DNA from: Pedobacter cryophilus
GTDB taxonomy: Bacteria > Bacteroidota > Bacteroidia > Sphingobacteriales > Sphingobacteriaceae
Direction: 5' to 3'
Assembly (NCBI RefSeq): GCF_005116455.1
Contig: NZ_SWBP01000006.1
Coordinates: forward strand, 124,001-188,000
DNA length: 64,000 nucleotides
Part shown: positions 52,872-62,934 of the stretch, piece by piece
How the letters are laid out: each line of letters begins with the position of its first letter
Numbering within the stretch: position 1 is the first letter of the stretch
Program-made: the position numbers and the translations under genes
Notes under the pieces: model-generated
The model's database searches: none
What the model saw: only the letters and a program-made list of their open reading frames with translations
What the model was told of the DNA's origin: nothing

Positions 52872-53060
52872 ATGAAAAATTTATTAAAATTCGGATTTTT
52901 TGCTTTAGCTATCTCATTATCAGTAGTTGCTTGTAACTCTAACAAACCAGCTGAAGAAACTGCTGATTCAGCTGCTATGGATTCTATAACAGTTGATACT
53001 TCTGCAATTGATTCAGTTGCTCCAGATTCAGTTGCTGTTGATACTACTGCTGCAATGTAA
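52872..53060 (+). CDS. Small Asp/Ser/Thr-rich lipoprotein
   Basis: A 62-residue lipoprotein: signal peptide MKNLLKFGFFALAISLSVVAC with the acylated cysteine at 21, then ~40 residues almost entirely Asp, Ser, Thr, Ala and Val in a DS/DT rhythm (AAMDSITVDTSAIDSVAPDS...). The mature part is acidic and probably unfolded, attached to a membrane. It diverges from the sigma-protease operon, shares the two-box element with it, and has a strong terminator, so it is a likely target of that sigma factor. Confidence 0.85.
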   Translation: MKNLLKFGFFALAISLSVVACNSNKPAEETADSAAMDSITVDTSAIDSVAPDSVAVDTTAAM

Positions 53061-53085
53061 TTTTAAATCCCAAAAAGATTTAAGG

Positions 53086-53114
53086 CCACTATCTTTTGAT
53101 AGTGGTTTTTTTTT
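53086..53114 (+). terminator. Terminator of the small lipoprotein gene
   Basis: A perfect 8-bp stem (CCACTATC / GATAGTGG) with a TTTT loop is followed by nine T residues. Confidence 0.95.
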
Positions 53115-53358
53115 GATCTATATTTTTTTTTTAGAAAAGCAAATTCCTTCATTCAAAACAACAACAGTCCCACTGTTTGTTCATACTGCACAAAGCCTTA
53201 GCCACAAAAGGCCGGTATCCACTTCCATCAGGTTTAGATAACCAAACCTTTGCTGCTATTAACGTTTCCAACCTATAAAATTTCGCAAAAGAGGCATCTA
53301 AATTCTTTCTGCTTTAAGCAAAAATCCTTACTTTAAGCGCTCTATTGTTGATGTATAA

Positions 53359-56300
53359 ATGCAGCTAGATAAGCTTGAAATAAAAGGTTTTAAAAGTTTT
53401 GGAGACAAAATCACCATCAATTTTAATGAGGGTGTTACCGCTATTGTAGGTCCAAATGGCTGCGGGAAATCAAATGTGGTTGATGCCATACGCTGGGTGC
53501 TTGGCGAGCAAAGTACTAGGATGTTACGGTCAGAGAAAATGGAAAACATCATTTTTAATGGTACAAAAACTAGAAAACCAGCCAACCTTGCCGAAGTCTC
53601 CCTTACTTTTGACAATACCAAAAACATTTTACCTACTGCATTTTCTAGCGTTACGGTTACTCGTAAACTGTACAGAACCGGGGAATCTGAATACAGATTA
53701 AACGATGTATTGTGCCGTTTAAAAGACATTACAGATTTATTTTTAGATACCGGAATTGGTGCCGACTCCTACTCTATCATTGAATTAAAAATGATAGATG
53801 AAATTATTGCAAATAAAGAAGGCTCCAGAAGAAACTTATTTGAAGAAGCATCGGGTATTTCTAAATATAAACTCCGCAAAAAACAAACTTTTAGCAAACT
53901 AAAAGACACCGAAACAGATTTAAGTCGGGTAGAAGATTTATTGTTTGAAATTGAGAAAAACCTTAAAACACTAGAAAATCAAGCAAAAAAAGCAGAAAAA
54001 TATTACCGGTTAAAAGAGCAATACAAAATATTGAGTTTGGTGTTGGCATCATTCAAAATATCAAATTTTAGAACCGCTTTAAATAGTTTAGAAAAGCAAG
54101 AAGTAGCACAAAATACCGCTAGGCACACCGTGAGTGTGAAGTTAGATGGCTTAGATGCCGAAATTCAAAAACACAAATTCAATAGTTTAACCAAAGAAAA
54201 AAATCTATCTAATCAGCAAAAAGCCACCAATGATTTTGTTTCTAAAATTAGGGCTTATGAAAGTGAGAAAAAGATTAAAAATGAGCAATTACGATTTTTA
54301 CAGGATAAAGAAAACAGATTAAGCGAAGAATTAGAAAAAGATAAAAATCAATTGCAGCATGTTCATTACAACATTAAAAGGTTAAATGAAGATCATTTAC
54401 AAGAAGAGCAATTGCTGCACAGGCTTAACTTAAGTTTACAAGATTTAAAAGAAGAAGTTGATGAACTTCGTTTGCAGCAACAATCGGTGAAAGCCAATTT
54501 AGATGCTCAACAAAAACAAAACACGCTATTACAAACTCAATTATATCAATCTGAAAAGGAAATTGACATCCTCTCTATCCAAAAAGAAGCCCTCACACAA
54601 GAAAGTCGCCGAAATATTGAAGATACCGTAAACAGGGAAACCGAATTAAATGAATTTAACATTGCTGTTATTAAATTAGAAACTCAAATAGAAACTAAAA
54701 AACACGTTTTAACACATTTACAAAGCCAGGAAGAAGATTTAAAACAGCAAATAATAGATACCGAAGAAACGCTTGCCGCAAACAAAGATGAATTAAATCA
54801 ATCTATAAGAAAAGTTGATGCTAAGCAAAATGAATTTAACTTAACCAAAAGTTTAGTAGATAATTTGGAAGGTTTCCCCGAGTCGATCCGTTTTTTAAAG
54901 AAAAATGCACAATGGAATAAAAATGCTCCACTCCTTTCTGATATTCTTTTTTGCAAGGAAGATTTTAGAATAGCTATAGAGAATTTTTTAGAGCCTTTAA
55001 TGAATCATTATGTGGTAGAAACCTATCAAGACGCTATTGATGCCATTAAATTATTAAGCAATGCATCAAGAGGGAAAGCCAATTTCTTTATTTTAGATAG
55101 AATTAACACAGAAACATTTACCGAACCTTTAAAAATAGATTACGGCATTCCTGCTTTAGAGGTGGTAGAAACCGAAAAGAAATATCAGTTATTAAGCAGA
55201 CATCTTTTACAAAATGTTTTTTTAGTGAATGATGAACAAGAAAAAAACTTAAATACAGAAGATTTACCTAATGGTTTGGTTTTAATAGGTAATTCGGGTA
55301 AGTTTTATAAAACTAATTATACTTTATCTGGTGGTTCGGTAGGTTTATTTGAAGGAAAGCGTATTGGAAGAGCTAAAAACTTAGATAATCTCACAAAATC
55401 TATAAAAACGCTTGAAACAGGAATTAAAAGTTTAAAAGCTCAAATTGAAGAGCAAACCATTAAAGTTGCATCCTTAAAAGCAGCTTCAAAAAATCAGGAG
55501 ATACAGCTTTTGGAGAAAGACACCACACTTTTACAAAACGAATTTATATCGGTTAAAACTAAACAAGAGCAATATTTGGCTTTTATACAAAACAGTCAGA
55601 ATCGTAAACAAGATATTGAAAACAAACTCAACAGCATTAGTAATTCATTAATTGACCTTACGCCTAAAATAATGGAGTTGAAGCTTCAAAAACAAAATTT
55701 AGATGTTCAATTATTAAATCAACAGCAATCTTATACCGAATTAAGTGAGTTTTTAACTGTTAAATCATCCGCTTACAATACCGAAAATCTAAAATTTCAT
55801 CAGCAACAAAACAAAGTCAGCGGTATAGATAAAGATTTAGAATACAGAGAAAGTCAGCAAGAAAGTCTGGAAATTAGGGTACTAAAAAATCAGTCGGAAT
55901 TAGAGAAAACTAAAGCTGATATTTTAGGAATTGTGCAACATGTAGATCATAATGATGATGATTTATTAGCCATGTATGCTCAAAAAGAAGAAATGGAAAA
56001 GGCAGTTCTGGAAGCTGAAAAAGACTATTATGAAAGCAAAAATATCATTAACGATTTAGAAAGCAGCTTAAGTGAACTTAGAAAAGCCAGAGAACTTTTT
56101 GATTTACAGAGCACCGAATTAAAAGACAAAAAGAATCAGCTTAAATTAGAATTGAGCTCCTTAAAAGAGCGACTTTCTGTAGAATTCAGTATCAATATTG
56201 AAGATTTGTTAGATGACGAGCCTTCTGAAGAAGATAACGAAGAAGAGGTAAAAGAAAAAATAGAGAAAATTAAACGAAATCTGGATGATTTTGGAGCGAT

Positions 56301-56895
56301 TAACCCCATGGCAATGGAGGCTTACAAAGAAATGGAAGATCGTTACACTTTTATTCAAAATCAAAAGAAAGACCTTACCGAGGCCAAGCTTTCGCTGATG
56401 CAAACCATTAAAGAAATAGACGATACTGCTAAAGAAAAGTTTATGACTGCTTTTGTGATGGTGAGAGAAAATTTCATGAAAGTTTTTCGTTCCTTATTTA
56501 ATGATGAAGACAGCTGCGATTTAATATTAACCAATCCTAATGAACCATTAGAATCTGATATTGATATTATTGCCCGTCCAAAAGGAAAAAGACCTTTGTC
56601 TATCAATCAGTTATCTGGAGGTGAAAAAACCTTAACAGCTACGGCTTTGCTTTTCTCCCTTTATCTTTTAAAACCTGCACCATTCTGTATTTTTGATGAG
56701 GTTGATGCACCTTTAGATGACACCAATATTGATAAGTTTAATAATATTATCAGAACTTTTTCTGGTCAATCTCAATTCATTGTGGTTTCTCATAATAAAA
56801 AAACTATAGCCAGCACAGATATTATTTATGGCGTAACCATGGTAGAACAAGGCGTTTCTAGAGTGGTAGCTGTAGATTTAAGAGAAGTTGCTTAA
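53359..56895 (+). CDS. smc: Chromosome segregation protein SMC
   Basis: A 1178-residue SMC ATPase, the core of the condensin-like complex. The N-terminal head has Walker A GPNGCGKSNVVDAIRWVLGEQS (~33-55). Two long coiled coils (~170-500 and ~670-1010) flank a hinge (~510-650: GFPESIRFLKK...SGGSVGLFEGKRIGR). The C-terminal head has the signature LSGGEKTLTATALLF and Walker B FCIFDEVDAPLDDTN. Full length with no disruption. The ScpA/ScpB partners are not in the window. Confidence 0.97.
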   Translation: MQLDKLEIKGFKSFGDKITINFNEGVTAIVGPNGCGKSNVVDAIRWVLGEQSTRMLRSEKMENIIFNGTKTRKPANLAEVSLTFDNTKNILPTAFSSVTVTRKLYRTGESEYRLNDVLCRLKDITDLFLDTGIGADSYSIIELKMIDEIIANKEGSRRNLFEEASGISKYKLRKKQTFSKLKDTETDLSRVEDLLFEIEKNLKTLENQAKKAEKYYRLKEQYKILSLVLASFKISNFRTALNSLEKQEVAQNTARHTVSVKLDGLDAEIQKHKFNSLTKEKNLSNQQKATNDFVSKIRAYESEKKIKNEQLRFLQDKENRLSEELEKDKNQLQHVHYNIKRLNEDHLQEEQLLHRLNLSLQDLKEEVDELRLQQQSVKANLDAQQKQNTLLQTQLYQSEKEIDILSIQKEALTQESRRNIEDTVNRETELNEFNIAVIKLETQIETKKHVLTHLQSQEEDLKQQIIDTEETLAANKDELNQSIRKVDAKQNEFNLTKSLVDNLEGFPESIRFLKKNAQWNKNAPLLSDILFCKEDFRIAIENFLEPLMNHYVVETYQDAIDAIKLLSNASRGKANFFILDRINTETFTEPLKIDYGIPALEVVETEKKYQLLSRHLLQNVFLVNDEQEKNLNTEDLPNGLVLIGNSGKFYKTNYTLSGGSVGLFEGKRIGRAKNLDNLTKSIKTLETGIKSLKAQIEEQTIKVASLKAASKNQEIQLLEKDTTLLQNEFISVKTKQEQYLAFIQNSQNRKQDIENKLNSISNSLIDLTPKIMELKLQKQNLDVQLLNQQQSYTELSEFLTVKSSAYNTENLKFHQQQNKVSGIDKDLEYRESQQESLEIRVLKNQSELEKTKADILGIVQHVDHNDDDLLAMYAQKEEMEKAVLEAEKDYYESKNIINDLESSLSELRKARELFDLQSTELKDKKNQLKLELSSLKERLSVEFSINIEDLLDDEPSEEDNEEEVKEKIEKIKRNLDDFGAINPMAMEAYKEMEDRYTFIQNQKKDLTEAKLSLMQTIKEIDDTAKEKFMTAFVMVRENFMKVFRSLFNDEDSCDLILTNPNEPLESDIDIIARPKGKRPLSINQLSGGEKTLTATALLFSLYLLKPAPFCIFDEVDAPLDDTNIDKFNNIIRTFSGQSQFIVVSHNKKTIASTDIIYGVTMVEQGVSRVVAVDLREVA

Positions 56896-56982
56896 GAAAT
56901 AGCGCATCATATTAAAGATTTAAATGTAATATCGTTAACAATAAATAGTTTATAAGAAATACTCATCTCTAAATTTAAAAAC

Positions 56983-57903
56983 ATGTTTAAAAAACTCATT
57001 CCATATTTAATAGCAGTTTTATTTATCTCCAGTTGTTCTCAAAAAATAAATCAAACTAATGTGTTAAATGATTTAAAAGAACTTTCTGACGATAAGTACG
57101 AAGGCAGAAAAACAGGGACAAAAGGTGCTGACATGGCAGCTGAAATGATTATTAAAAGATTTAAGGAATTGGGTTTAAAATCATATCATCCAAATTACAA
57201 GCAGGTTTTCTCTGTAACCAATAGAAATAAAGAAACACTTGTTGGGAATAATATTGTAGGCTATATTGAAGGTAAAACAAATAAAGTTATGGTGATTTCT
57301 GCTCATTATGACCATTTAGGAATTATTAACGGGAAAATTTATAATGGTGCTGATGATGATGCTTCTGGAGTGTGTGCTGTTTTGGCTTACGCCGAATATT
57401 TCTCAAAACATCAACCAAATCATACGCTTATTTTTGTAGCTTTTGATTCGGAAGAAATGGGTTTGCAAGGTTCTAAACATTTTGTTGCCAACCCTCCAGT
57501 TGATTTAAAAAACATAGAAATTAACATCAATATGGACATGATTGCACATAATGATAAAAATGAATTGTATGCCGCTGGAACTTTTCATTTTCCCGAACTT
57601 AAAAAATACATTTTTACCAAAACCAGCCAACCAAAAATATTGCTTGGCCATGATGACCCCAAATTAGGAAATGATGATTGGACTTATCAAAGCGATCAAG
57701 GGTCATTTTTTGCTAAAAAAATCCCTTTTATTTATTTTGGTGTAGAAGATCATTCAGATTATCACAAAGAAACAGACGAATTCAAGAATATTAACCAAGA
57801 ATTTTATGTGGGTGCCGTAAAATCTATTCTAGAAATTATTAAAAATATAGACGCTAATTATTCTCTGCAAAAAATAATGAGGGATAACCAGATTATGAAT
57901 TAG
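56983..57903 (+). CDS. M28-family metallopeptidase lipoprotein
   Basis: A 306-residue lipoprotein (lipobox ISSC, cysteine ~residue 18) with an M28 aminopeptidase domain. Zinc ligands are visible in ISAHYDHLG (His, Asp nearby), NGADDDASGV (Asp), FDSEEMGLQGSKHF (Glu-Glu), NINMDMIAH and the late histidine in FGVEDHSDYHKETD. It is probably an envelope aminopeptidase; specificity is unknown. It ends at a shared 36-bp palindromic terminator. Confidence 0.92.
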   Translation: MFKKLIPYLIAVLFISSCSQKINQTNVLNDLKELSDDKYEGRKTGTKGADMAAEMIIKRFKELGLKSYHPNYKQVFSVTNRNKETLVGNNIVGYIEGKTNKVMVISAHYDHLGIINGKIYNGADDDASGVCAVLAYAEYFSKHQPNHTLIFVAFDSEEMGLQGSKHFVANPPVDLKNIEININMDMIAHNDKNELYAAGTFHFPELKKYIFTKTSQPKILLGHDDPKLGNDDWTYQSDQGSFFAKKIPFIYFGVEDHSDYHKETDEFKNINQEFYVGAVKSILEIIKNIDANYSLQKIMRDNQIMN

Positions 57904-57919
57904 TAGAAATTATTTTAGC

Positions 57920-57955
57920 AACAAAAAAGGAGAGCAATTGCTCTCCTTTTTTGTT
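57920..57955. terminator. Perfect 36-bp palindromic bidirectional terminator
   Basis: AACAAAAAAGGAGAGCAA is followed by its exact reverse complement, with A/T tracts on each side. It lies between the convergent M28 and S41 peptidase genes. Confidence 0.95.
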
Positions 57956-57978
57956 AACACTCTCTTAAAAAACAAAAT

Positions 57979-59550
57979 CTATCTTGATCTTCTTGGAGAG
58001 TGAATCATCCCTTTAAAACTGTAAGGATTATAAATTTCTTTAATTGTTAAGGCTGTTGGCGAAGTGCTTTTTCCATTAATACTCATGGTTTGAGAAGTAG
58101 AACTTGAAGTAAACATACCTGTGTTAATGTAAGATAAAGCTGCTGAAAGACTAATTTCGGCAGGATTACCAAAATCTCTGGTGATATCATCAGCTTTTGC
58201 TGAATTAGGTGTGAAGCCTGCAAAATAATCTCCTTGCCCTAAAGAATTTGTGGTAGAAAACATAGACATGTAAACATCATACTTATCAATTCTAATTGGG
58301 AAAAACCCAACTGGTTTACCATAAGTAGTAGAGCCTACAATTTTCACATCAACATAAGGCTTTAAACTATTGATTACCAATTCACTGGCTGATGCTGTTC
58401 TGTCTGTAGTGATAAAAACAACTTTACTCACGTTGGTTAAACTTCCTTTTTTTGCAAAATTGAATGTATTACTGGCAATGGTATAAGATTCATCTGCATA
58501 AGTTGCTATTCTTCCATTAAAATACACGTAATCTCCATTTTGATCTCTTATGGGCTGATTTTTAAGAATGCCTGTTTTTCCTGCTTGTAAAGAAGAATTA
58601 AAAGCCTCTGAAAACATCACTTTTCCGTTTACACTTGATGGTGCAATTAAATTAATCAAATGTTCTGCAGTACTTACATAACCGCCACCGTTGTATCTTA
58701 AATCTATCACTAAATCACTAACTCCTGCTGTGGCAAATTTAGAAAACACGTTATTTAAAGCTGCTTCAGAATTGTCTGAATCAGAAAATCTGGCGTAAGC
58801 CAAATAACCAACTTTCTTATTACCTACCGTTAAAATTGCATCTTTATATATAGGACTACTGGTATATTTTGTTTGATTTAAAGTTACGCTATACCTTGAT
58901 CCGTTGGTTTTTAAACCCGCAATTGAAATTGTATTTGCGTTAATAGCGTTATTGATAAAAGTTTGATCTGCAGAGAAATTAGTTCCAATTTTTCTACCGT
59001 TAATTTCATCAATATCATCTCCTCTGCCTAAGCCCGCCAAAGCAGATGGAGAACCTGGAGAGGTATATTCAAAATAAATTTTGTAGCTGGCGTTAGTTCC
59101 AACTAAATCTAATGAATAGCCAAAATCATCACCTTCCCCGTCTAAACCAACCGAACTTTCGCTACTGTTATTGTAAATTAATTTACCACTAGCAACTAAA
59201 TCTTCTATGTAAGAGTATTTTGGAGAAGTTGGATCATCAAATGAATATTCGTATGGTTTATTTGTTACCGGATTAATTTTTATCTGCGAAATGGCAAATA
59301 ATTCGGCGTTAAAATTAGCTAGATTAGAAGATAAAGAATTAAACTTTCTTGGATTAAATGCTTCATAAGTTGGTAAAGCATCATTCCATAAATAAACGTC
59401 TTTAGCGTATACAAATATGGAGTCTTTGGTGAGATCGCTTCTGCTGCCTGATGCTATTACAGGTGTTGCTATTTTATCTTTTTTACAAGAAGAAAATATA
59501 ATGGAAGATAAAGAAAGAGCTATGGTTAATTTTAATAATATATTCTTCAT
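57979..59550 (-). CDS. S41-family C-terminal-processing peptidase lipoprotein
   Basis: A 523-residue lipoprotein (lipobox FSSC, cysteine ~residue 21). After an N-terminal helical region comes a PDZ-like segment (~150-215, YEYTSPGSPSALAGLGRGDDIDEINGRKIG) and the S41 catalytic domain: GYLAYARFSD, DLVIDLRYNGGGYVSTAEHL, the nucleophile in TDRTASASELVINSL and the general-base lysine in STTYGKPVG. It probably cleaves envelope proteins at their C-termini. Single gene. Confidence 0.92.
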   Translation of the reverse strand: MKNILLKLTIALSLSSIIFSSCKKDKIATPVIASGSRSDLTKDSIFVYAKDVYLWNDALPTYEAFNPRKFNSLSSNLANFNAELFAISQIKINPVTNKPYEYSFDDPTSPKYSYIEDLVASGKLIYNNSSESSVGLDGEGDDFGYSLDLVGTNASYKIYFEYTSPGSPSALAGLGRGDDIDEINGRKIGTNFSADQTFINNAINANTISIAGLKTNGSRYSVTLNQTKYTSSPIYKDAILTVGNKKVGYLAYARFSDSDNSEAALNNVFSKFATAGVSDLVIDLRYNGGGYVSTAEHLINLIAPSSVNGKVMFSEAFNSSLQAGKTGILKNQPIRDQNGDYVYFNGRIATYADESYTIASNTFNFAKKGSLTNVSKVVFITTDRTASASELVINSLKPYVDVKIVGSTTYGKPVGFFPIRIDKYDVYMSMFSTTNSLGQGDYFAGFTPNSAKADDITRDFGNPAEISLSAALSYINTGMFTSSSTSQTMSINGKSTSPTALTIKEIYNPYSFKGMIHSPRRSR

Positions 59551-59610
59551 AAAGTGCTTTTAAACAGTAACGTAAAACGGTAAATTGGAGTTTTTATTTC
59601 AGCTATTTCT

Positions 59611-60216
59611 TTAACTTACGGCTATATAATCTATTCCGTAACGAAGCGCCATAACCCTATCATTTTCTGTTTTAGAAACAATTAAAACATCCTCTTTGTT
59701 TAAATTGTTTTCCTTCAAAATATATTCCAGACTTTCTATTGATGGTTTAGGATTAAATTCATCGGCAAAATAAACTTTAAGATATTTCTCTAAGCCATTC
59801 CACTCGGTTTGAGTAATTTTATTGAGTTGCTGTTTAGGATTTCCGGCTGTAAGTATAAAAATTTGTTTCCTTTCTACTACCAATTCCTGTAATAACAATA
59901 AAGCTTCTTTAAATAATAACAGCTTTAAAGGCAATTTGGCATTGCTAAAAAGAAGTTCTAAATTTTCTTGATATTTTTGATCAATTCCAAAGGTTACAGC
60001 AACCTCTTTAAACATGTTTTCATTACCGTAAACTTCATATCGTTTACTCATAAAATCAATTACATCTTTACTCTCAGGAAAAGCTTCTAGGTATTCTATA
60101 AAATTTGCAAATAAATAATAAACCTGTAAATCATAATCTTTTTGAGGAATGAGAACATTGTCTAATTCAAAAATAATTGCCTTTTTATGAGATGGGATAT
60201 TGGTAATTGATAACAT
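59611..60216 (-). CDS. Degenerate HAD-like hydrolase
   Basis: A 201-residue HAD-fold protein, from the ATG at 60214-60216 (a TTG 12 bp upstream would overlap the previous gene). Motif I is FELDNVL, so Glu replaces the catalytic nucleophile of the usual DxDx(T/V). Motif II is present (ILTAGN), motif III is probable (NPKPS), but motif IV reads VSKTENDRVMAL instead of GDxxxD. It is therefore likely a non-phosphatase HAD relative. Its ATG follows the upstream gene's stop by one base, so the two are coupled. Confidence 0.8.
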   Translation of the reverse strand: MLSITNIPSHKKAIIFELDNVLIPQKDYDLQVYYLFANFIEYLEAFPESKDVIDFMSKRYEVYGNENMFKEVAVTFGIDQKYQENLELLFSNAKLPLKLLLFKEALLLLQELVVERKQIFILTAGNPKQQLNKITQTEWNGLEKYLKVYFADEFNPKPSIESLEYILKENNLNKEDVLIVSKTENDRVMALRYGIDYIAVS

Positions 60217-60217
60217 T

Positions 60218-60916
60218 TTAGTGAGCAACGTTTTTAATTCTTAAAATTTTATCTCCTGATAAGTAAACTTGATAGAAGCCATTTGCTTCATGATGAAGTT
60301 TGGTTTTAACTGTTTCCATAATTTTAGAAGGTAATGATGCTGTGAAACGTAGCTGACTATTTAAAATCAGAACATTTATAAGTTGTAGATTTTCTTGTAG
60401 GGTATAAATACTTAAAATCTCAAAATTAGGCTGATTAAACAATTTACCTAATTGAGTAAAAGAAAGCTCATTCAATTTACTCCAAACCCAATTAAAATCT
60501 TTTTGCTCATCATTTATAACTATTAAATCTCCATTAAAATTAGTTTGCCCTATGGCTAACTTCTGATTTGGATATCCTGAAGCCAATAATTTAGAAGAAA
60601 AGTTAGCATAGCTTTCGCTTTGTGCGTCAGCATCATCATAAATAAAATTAGAACCTATAATTTCTATTCCAAACTCAGCAAAAAGAATTTTTGCTTCTAA
60701 TAAAGATTTTAATTCTCCTGCTCTAACAGCATAAACTTGCTCAATTTCAAAATCAAGACAAAAACTCAATAACTCATGAGCCAATGATGGGCTGTTTACA
60801 GATGGGAATTTAGGCGAAGGATAATGGTTTTCACCAAATAAAATTTCTTCGTCTTTTAATAGGTAAGCTAGCTCAAAGCTACAAGCTTGTTTTGCGGAAG
60901 TAATTAAAACTTTCAA
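60218..60916 (-). CDS. Hypothetical protein, possibly ATP-grasp-related N-terminal fold
   Basis: A 232-residue protein starting at a TTG (60914-60916); a stop two codons upstream rules out earlier starts. KVLITSAKQACSFELAYLLKDEEILFG resembles the Rossmann-like pre-ATP-grasp domain, and the later part (FNGDLIVINDEQKDFNWVWSKL, LRIKNV) could be a shrunken remainder, but the ATP-grasp catalytic residues are not evident. It lies between a LolD-like ATPase (9 bp upstream) and the degenerate HAD protein. Function unknown. Confidence 0.65.
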   Translation of the reverse strand: MKVLITSAKQACSFELAYLLKDEEILFGENHYPSPKFPSVNSPSLAHELLSFCLDFEIEQVYAVRAGELKSLLEAKILFAEFGIEIIGSNFIYDDADAQSESYANFSSKLLASGYPNQKLAIGQTNFNGDLIVINDEQKDFNWVWSKLNELSFTQLGKLFNQPNFEILSIYTLQENLQLINVLILNSQLRFTASLPSKIMETVKTKLHHEANGFYQVYLSGDKILRIKNVAH

Positions 60917-60925
60917 AATCTAGGA

Positions 60926-61576
60926 TTAAAATATTAAACCATCTTTCATTGTAATTTTCCTATCAGCCATATCTGCTAACTCTTCATTATGAGTCACAAT
61001 TACAAAAGTATGGTTAAACCTTACTCTTAAATCAAAAAATAATTGATGCAATTCTCTGGCATGGTAAGAATCTAAATTTCCTGATGGTTCATCAGCTAAA
61101 ATCAAATCTGGTTGATTAATTAATGCTCTGGCAACAGCCACTCTTTGCTGCTCGCCACCAGAAAGTGCCGATGGCTTATGGTGGGCTCTATCTTTTAATC
61201 CTAAAATATCTAATAATTCTAATGCTTTATACTCTGCTTCACTTTTACTTTTTTTAGCGATATAAGCTGGAATACAAATGTTTTCTAAAGCGGTAAACTC
61301 GGGTAATAAATGATGAAATTGGAATATAAAACCAATATGTTTGTTTCTAAAAGCACTTAAACTTTTAGAACTTAATGCTGTAACATCGATATCGTTAATA
61401 AATACTTTTCCTTCGTTTGGTTGATCTAAAGTACCTATGATGTGTAATAAAGTGCTTTTTCCAGCCCCAGATGCTCCTACAATACTCACTACTTCGCCCC
61501 TTTTAACTTCTAAATCAACTCCTTTAAGGATTTGTAAGTCGCCATAATTTTTTTTGATGTTTTTTGCTGTTAGCAT
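60926..61576 (-). CDS. ABC transporter ATP-binding protein, LolD/MacB type
   Basis: A 216-residue ABC ATPase: Walker [10 protein letters not shown] (~34-42), Q-loop [19 protein letters not shown], signature [15 protein letters not shown], Walker [13 protein letters not shown] and H-loop VTHNEELAD. The [17 protein letters not shown] and PSGNLD features place it in the LolD/FtsE/MacB group, which works with FtsX-like permeases. No permease gene is adjacent, so lipoprotein release is only the most likely role. Confidence 0.9.
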   Translation of the reverse strand: MLTAKNIKKNYGDLQILKGVDLEVKRGEVVSIVGASGAGKSTLLHIIGTLDQPNEGKVFINDIDVTALSSKSLSAFRNKHIGFIFQFHHLLPEFTALENICIPAYIAKKSKSEAEYKALELLDILGLKDRAHHKPSALSGGEQQRVAVARALINQPDLILADEPSGNLDSYHARELHQLFFDLRVRFNHTFVIVTHNEELADMADRKITMKDGLIF

Positions 61577-61719
61577 GTCCCAAAAATAAGAAAAGAATTA
61601 GCTTAAGTTTATAGCTTATGAGCCCAAATCATCATCATCACAAAAAATGAATAAATTATTTAGCAATAAGGTTTCATTTATAGTTGTGTATTTGTAATTT
61701 CACGACAAATTTTTACGAC

Positions 61720-62910
61720 ATGAACATTCACGAATATCAAGGTAAACAAATTCTAAAAAGTTTTGGTGTACGCATACAGGAAGGTATTGTAGCCGATACC
61801 CCAGAACAAGCTGTAGAAGCGGCAAAAAAACTTAAAGAAGATTATAATTCTGACTGGGTTGTGATTAAAGCACAAATTCATGCTGGTGGAAGAGGAAAAG
61901 GTGGTGGTGTTAAATTGGCTAAAAACTTAGATGAAGTAAAACAAAGAGCAACTGATATTATTGGTATGCAATTGATTACTCCACAAACCGGTCCCGAAGG
62001 TAAAAAAGTGAGTAAAGTTTTAGTAGCTCAGGATGTATATTATCCAGGTGCTTCAGAAACTAAAGAATTTTATGTTTCTGTGTTGTTAAACCGTTCTTCG
62101 GGTAAAAATATCATTATGTACTCTACCGAAGGTGGAATGGATATTGAAGAAGTTGCAGAACACACACCTCATTTAATTTTTAAAGAAGAAATTGATCCTA
62201 AAGTAGGTTTACAAGGTTTTCAAACCCGTAAAATTGCTTTCAATTTAGGTTTATCTGGTAATGCTTTTAAAGACATGACTAAATTTATAGCTGCGCTTTA
62301 TAAAGCTTATGAAGCTACAGATTCTGCCATGTTTGAGATCAATCCTGTTTTAAAAACATCTGATGATAAAATTTTAGCTGTTGATGCCAAAGTAAGTCTA
62401 GATGATAACGCATTGTTCCGTCATCCTGATTATGCTGCTATGAGAGACACCAACGAAGAAGACCCAACTGAAGTTGAAGCTTCTGCATCTAACCTTAACT
62501 ACGTTAAGCTTGATGGTAACGTTGGCTGTATGGTTAACGGAGCTGGCTTAGCAATGGCAACTATGGATATCATTAAAATTGCTGGTGGTGAGCCTGCAAA
62601 CTTTTTAGATGTTGGTGGTACTGCAAATGCAACAACTGTTAAAGCGGCTTTTAACATCATCTTAAAAGATCCAAATGTTAAAGCTATTTTAATTAATATT
62701 TTTGGTGGAATTGTACGTTGCGACAGAGTTGCACAAGGTGTAATTGATGCTTACAAAGAAATTGGAGACATTAGAGTACCAATTATTGTTCGTTTACAAG
62801 GAACAAATGCTGAAGAAGCTAAAAAATTAATTGACGAATCTGGATTAAAAGTATTCTCGGCAATTTTATTGAAAGAAGCTGCTGATTTAGTTTCAGAAGT
62901 TTTAGCTTAA
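61720..62910 (+). CDS. sucC: Succinyl-CoA synthetase beta subunit (ADP-forming)
   Basis: A 396-residue TCA-cycle enzyme subunit that binds nucleotide and makes ATP (or GTP) from succinyl-CoA. It opens MNIHEYQGKQILKSFGVRIQEG, with an ATP-grasp domain (VVIKAQIHAGGRGKGGGVKLAK) and the C-terminal ligase-CoA domain (DVGGTANATTVKAAFNIILKDPNVKAILINIFGGIVRCDRVAQG). The ATG at 61720 is chosen; a TTG 36 bp upstream adds non-family residues. sucD is not adjacent. A terminator follows. Confidence 0.97.
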   Translation: MNIHEYQGKQILKSFGVRIQEGIVADTPEQAVEAAKKLKEDYNSDWVVIKAQIHAGGRGKGGGVKLAKNLDEVKQRATDIIGMQLITPQTGPEGKKVSKVLVAQDVYYPGASETKEFYVSVLLNRSSGKNIIMYSTEGGMDIEEVAEHTPHLIFKEEIDPKVGLQGFQTRKIAFNLGLSGNAFKDMTKFIAALYKAYEATDSAMFEINPVLKTSDDKILAVDAKVSLDDNALFRHPDYAAMRDTNEEDPTEVEASASNLNYVKLDGNVGCMVNGAGLAMATMDIIKIAGGEPANFLDVGGTANATTVKAAFNIILKDPNVKAILINIFGGIVRCDRVAQGVIDAYKEIGDIRVPIIVRLQGTNAEEAKKLIDESGLKVFSAILLKEAADLVSEVLA

Positions 62911-62934
62911 GATTTTTATTTAAATCGAAATATC

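Noticed and set aside
52993-53241. 82-codon frame (Leu/Gln-rich) starting in the small lipoprotein gene
   Set aside because: It is an out-of-frame reading of the DS/DT repeat region and runs through the terminator and a T-run.
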